A DNA stretch of 64,000 nucleotides from Allomuricauda sp. (GTDB lineage Bacteria > Bacteroidota > Bacteroidia > Flavobacteriales > Flavobacteriaceae): positions 1 to 64,000 of the forward strand of contig JASBTQ010000022.1 of the NCBI GenBank assembly GCA_030148335.1, read 5' to 3'. Each line of letters starts with the position of its first letter. The stretch's first letter is position 1. The notes beneath the pieces were generated by a model that was given only the letters and a program-made list of their open reading frames with translations, did not search any database and was not told the origin of the DNA. Below, piece after piece: positions 63,231-64,000 of this stretch. Made by a program: the position numbers and the translations under genes.

Positions 63231-64000
63231 TTACTCCCTATCCAACGAAAAATTGGAATGGTGACCCAACTCCTTTTCCAGTTCCTTTTGAAAAGCATCC
63301 ACTTCCTCAGCGGAATAGTTATATGCTTTTTGGAACTCTTCCAAAACTGGGACCATGTGGTTACGTACACTGTCAATGTCGAAATACAACCGTCCCGTCC
63401 TTCGGATAAAAAAGTCCAATGGGGTCAACGCCATTTCGTATGCTATGGTGAACTGGACCTCCGCACGGACCATTCTTTCCAATGAATCTCCTGCCTTGGT
63501 CTGGGCATACAGCTCTAAGATAGTCTCGGTCTGTTTGCCATAAGTGGTCACCAAATACCATGCATCGTACTCGGTAAAGCCACTGTCGTGCAATCGGTCA
63601 AAGACCGTGGCAATGTATTTTTTGACGTGCTTGAATTTCTTGAAGTCGTTGCCACAAAGCGGAATCTTATCCGTAGTGCACGGTTTTAGGTGGATGTCAT
63701 GGTCTTCCTCCATGTTTTTGGCAATGCGGTTCACCACCCGTTCCGCCATTTTTCTGTACCCCGTGAGCTTGCCCCCGGCAATGCTGATCAATCCCGTATC
63801 CGAAGTAAAGATCTCGTCCTTTCGCGAAAGTTCCGATGCCGATTTTCCCTCTTCATGGATCAAGGGGCGCAACCCGGCCCATGAGGATATGATGTCCGAC
63901 AGTTCCAAGTCGATGTCAGGGAACATGTGGTTCACTGCCGAAATCAGATAAATGGCATCGGCAATGTCCGTAGTGACATGGTCCTTGTCCGCATTGAAAT
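63231..64000 (-). CDS. glpD: Glycerol-3-phosphate dehydrogenase (FAD-type), 5' part beyond window
   Basis: The frame continues to the last base of the window (DKDHVTTDIADAIYLISAVN precedes the ORF-track start), so the GTG at 63935 is artificial and the gene starts outside. The visible C-terminal part has the DAO/GlpD motifs SWAGLRPLI, GLISIAGGKLTGYRKMAERVV and a DAO_C helical domain (VRAEVQFTIAYEMALTPLDFFIRRTGRLYF). GlpD is a membrane-associated FAD enzyme oxidising G3P to DHAP. Confidence 0.93.
   Translation of the reverse strand, partial: FNADKDHVTTDIADAIYLISAVNHMFPDIDLELSDIISSWAGLRPLIHEEGKSASELSRKDEIFTSDTGLISIAGGKLTGYRKMAERVVNRIAKNMEEDHDIHLKPCTTDKIPLCGNDFKKFKHVKKYIATVFDRLHDSGFTEYDAWYLVTTYGKQTETILELYAQTKAGDSLERMVRAEVQFTIAYEMALTPLDFFIRRTGRLYFDIDSVRNHMVPVLEEFQKAYNYSAEEVDAFQKELEKELGHHSNFSLDRE

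Overview
The window looks like chromosomal DNA of a marine-type Flavobacteriaceae bacterium, with Muricauda/Allomuricauda-like relatives most likely. This is inferred from gene content and was not searched. Pointers are the many Bacteroidota-specific families (GLPGLI, DUF5689, DUF3108, DinB lipoprotein-like genes, OMP/TonB receptors with carboxypeptidase-regulatory N-domains), the long IleRS followed by a TraR/DksA gene and lspA, TAnnTTTG-type -7 promoter boxes, and the near absence of Shine-Dalgarno sequences.

Layout: 0-7.4 kb holds a truncated comF, an Ig-like lipoprotein, a nitrilase-family amidase with an ankyrin gene, katG, a DinB protein and a SYLF protein. 7.4-10.3 kb is an AT-richer accessory block of three minus-strand lipoproteins, led by a HExxH metallopeptidase-like protein and preceded by a striking 3 x 21-bp direct-repeat operator. 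10.3-15.6 kb combines a DUF5689/lamin-tail lipoprotein, a TonB receptor and a secreted EEP-family nuclease/phosphatase. 16-19 kb is a second large TonB receptor. 19-28 kb holds the DUF3108-TDO-M23-pgi operon and the uvrC-patatin(type Vd) operon. 28.7-34.4 kb has 5-FCL, lspA, a DksA-like gene and ileS. 34.6-42 kb has a helical repeat lipoprotein, a third TonB receptor, recO, gdhA and a trans-sulfuration enzyme. 42-51 kb is mixed housekeeping and envelope lipoproteins. 51.3-52.9 kb is an AT-rich pair of integron-like gene cassettes, each followed by an attC-like site, with no integrase in the window. 53-59 kb has an esterase with TPR, YciI, DinB, SulP, a lipoprotein and gpsA. 59.2-63.1 kb is an OMP barrel/GLPGLI/46-residue secreted peptide locus whose upstream region carries the second copy of the 3 x 21-bp operator. 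The 3' part of glpD closes the window.

Most noteworthy: (1) two distant loci share the same three-repeat operator (attGACGGATG, 21-bp period) with identical 22-nt spacing to a TTTTAT box. This resembles LytTR-type response-regulator sites and would put a small secreted peptide/OMP system and a metallopeptidase lipoprotein operon in one regulon. (2) A two-cassette, integrase-free attC cluster (CALIN-like) has diagnostic complementary cassette ends. (3) A REP-like GC palindrome is translated in frame inside ileS. (4) A 17-nt motif immediately precedes two separate intrinsic terminators.
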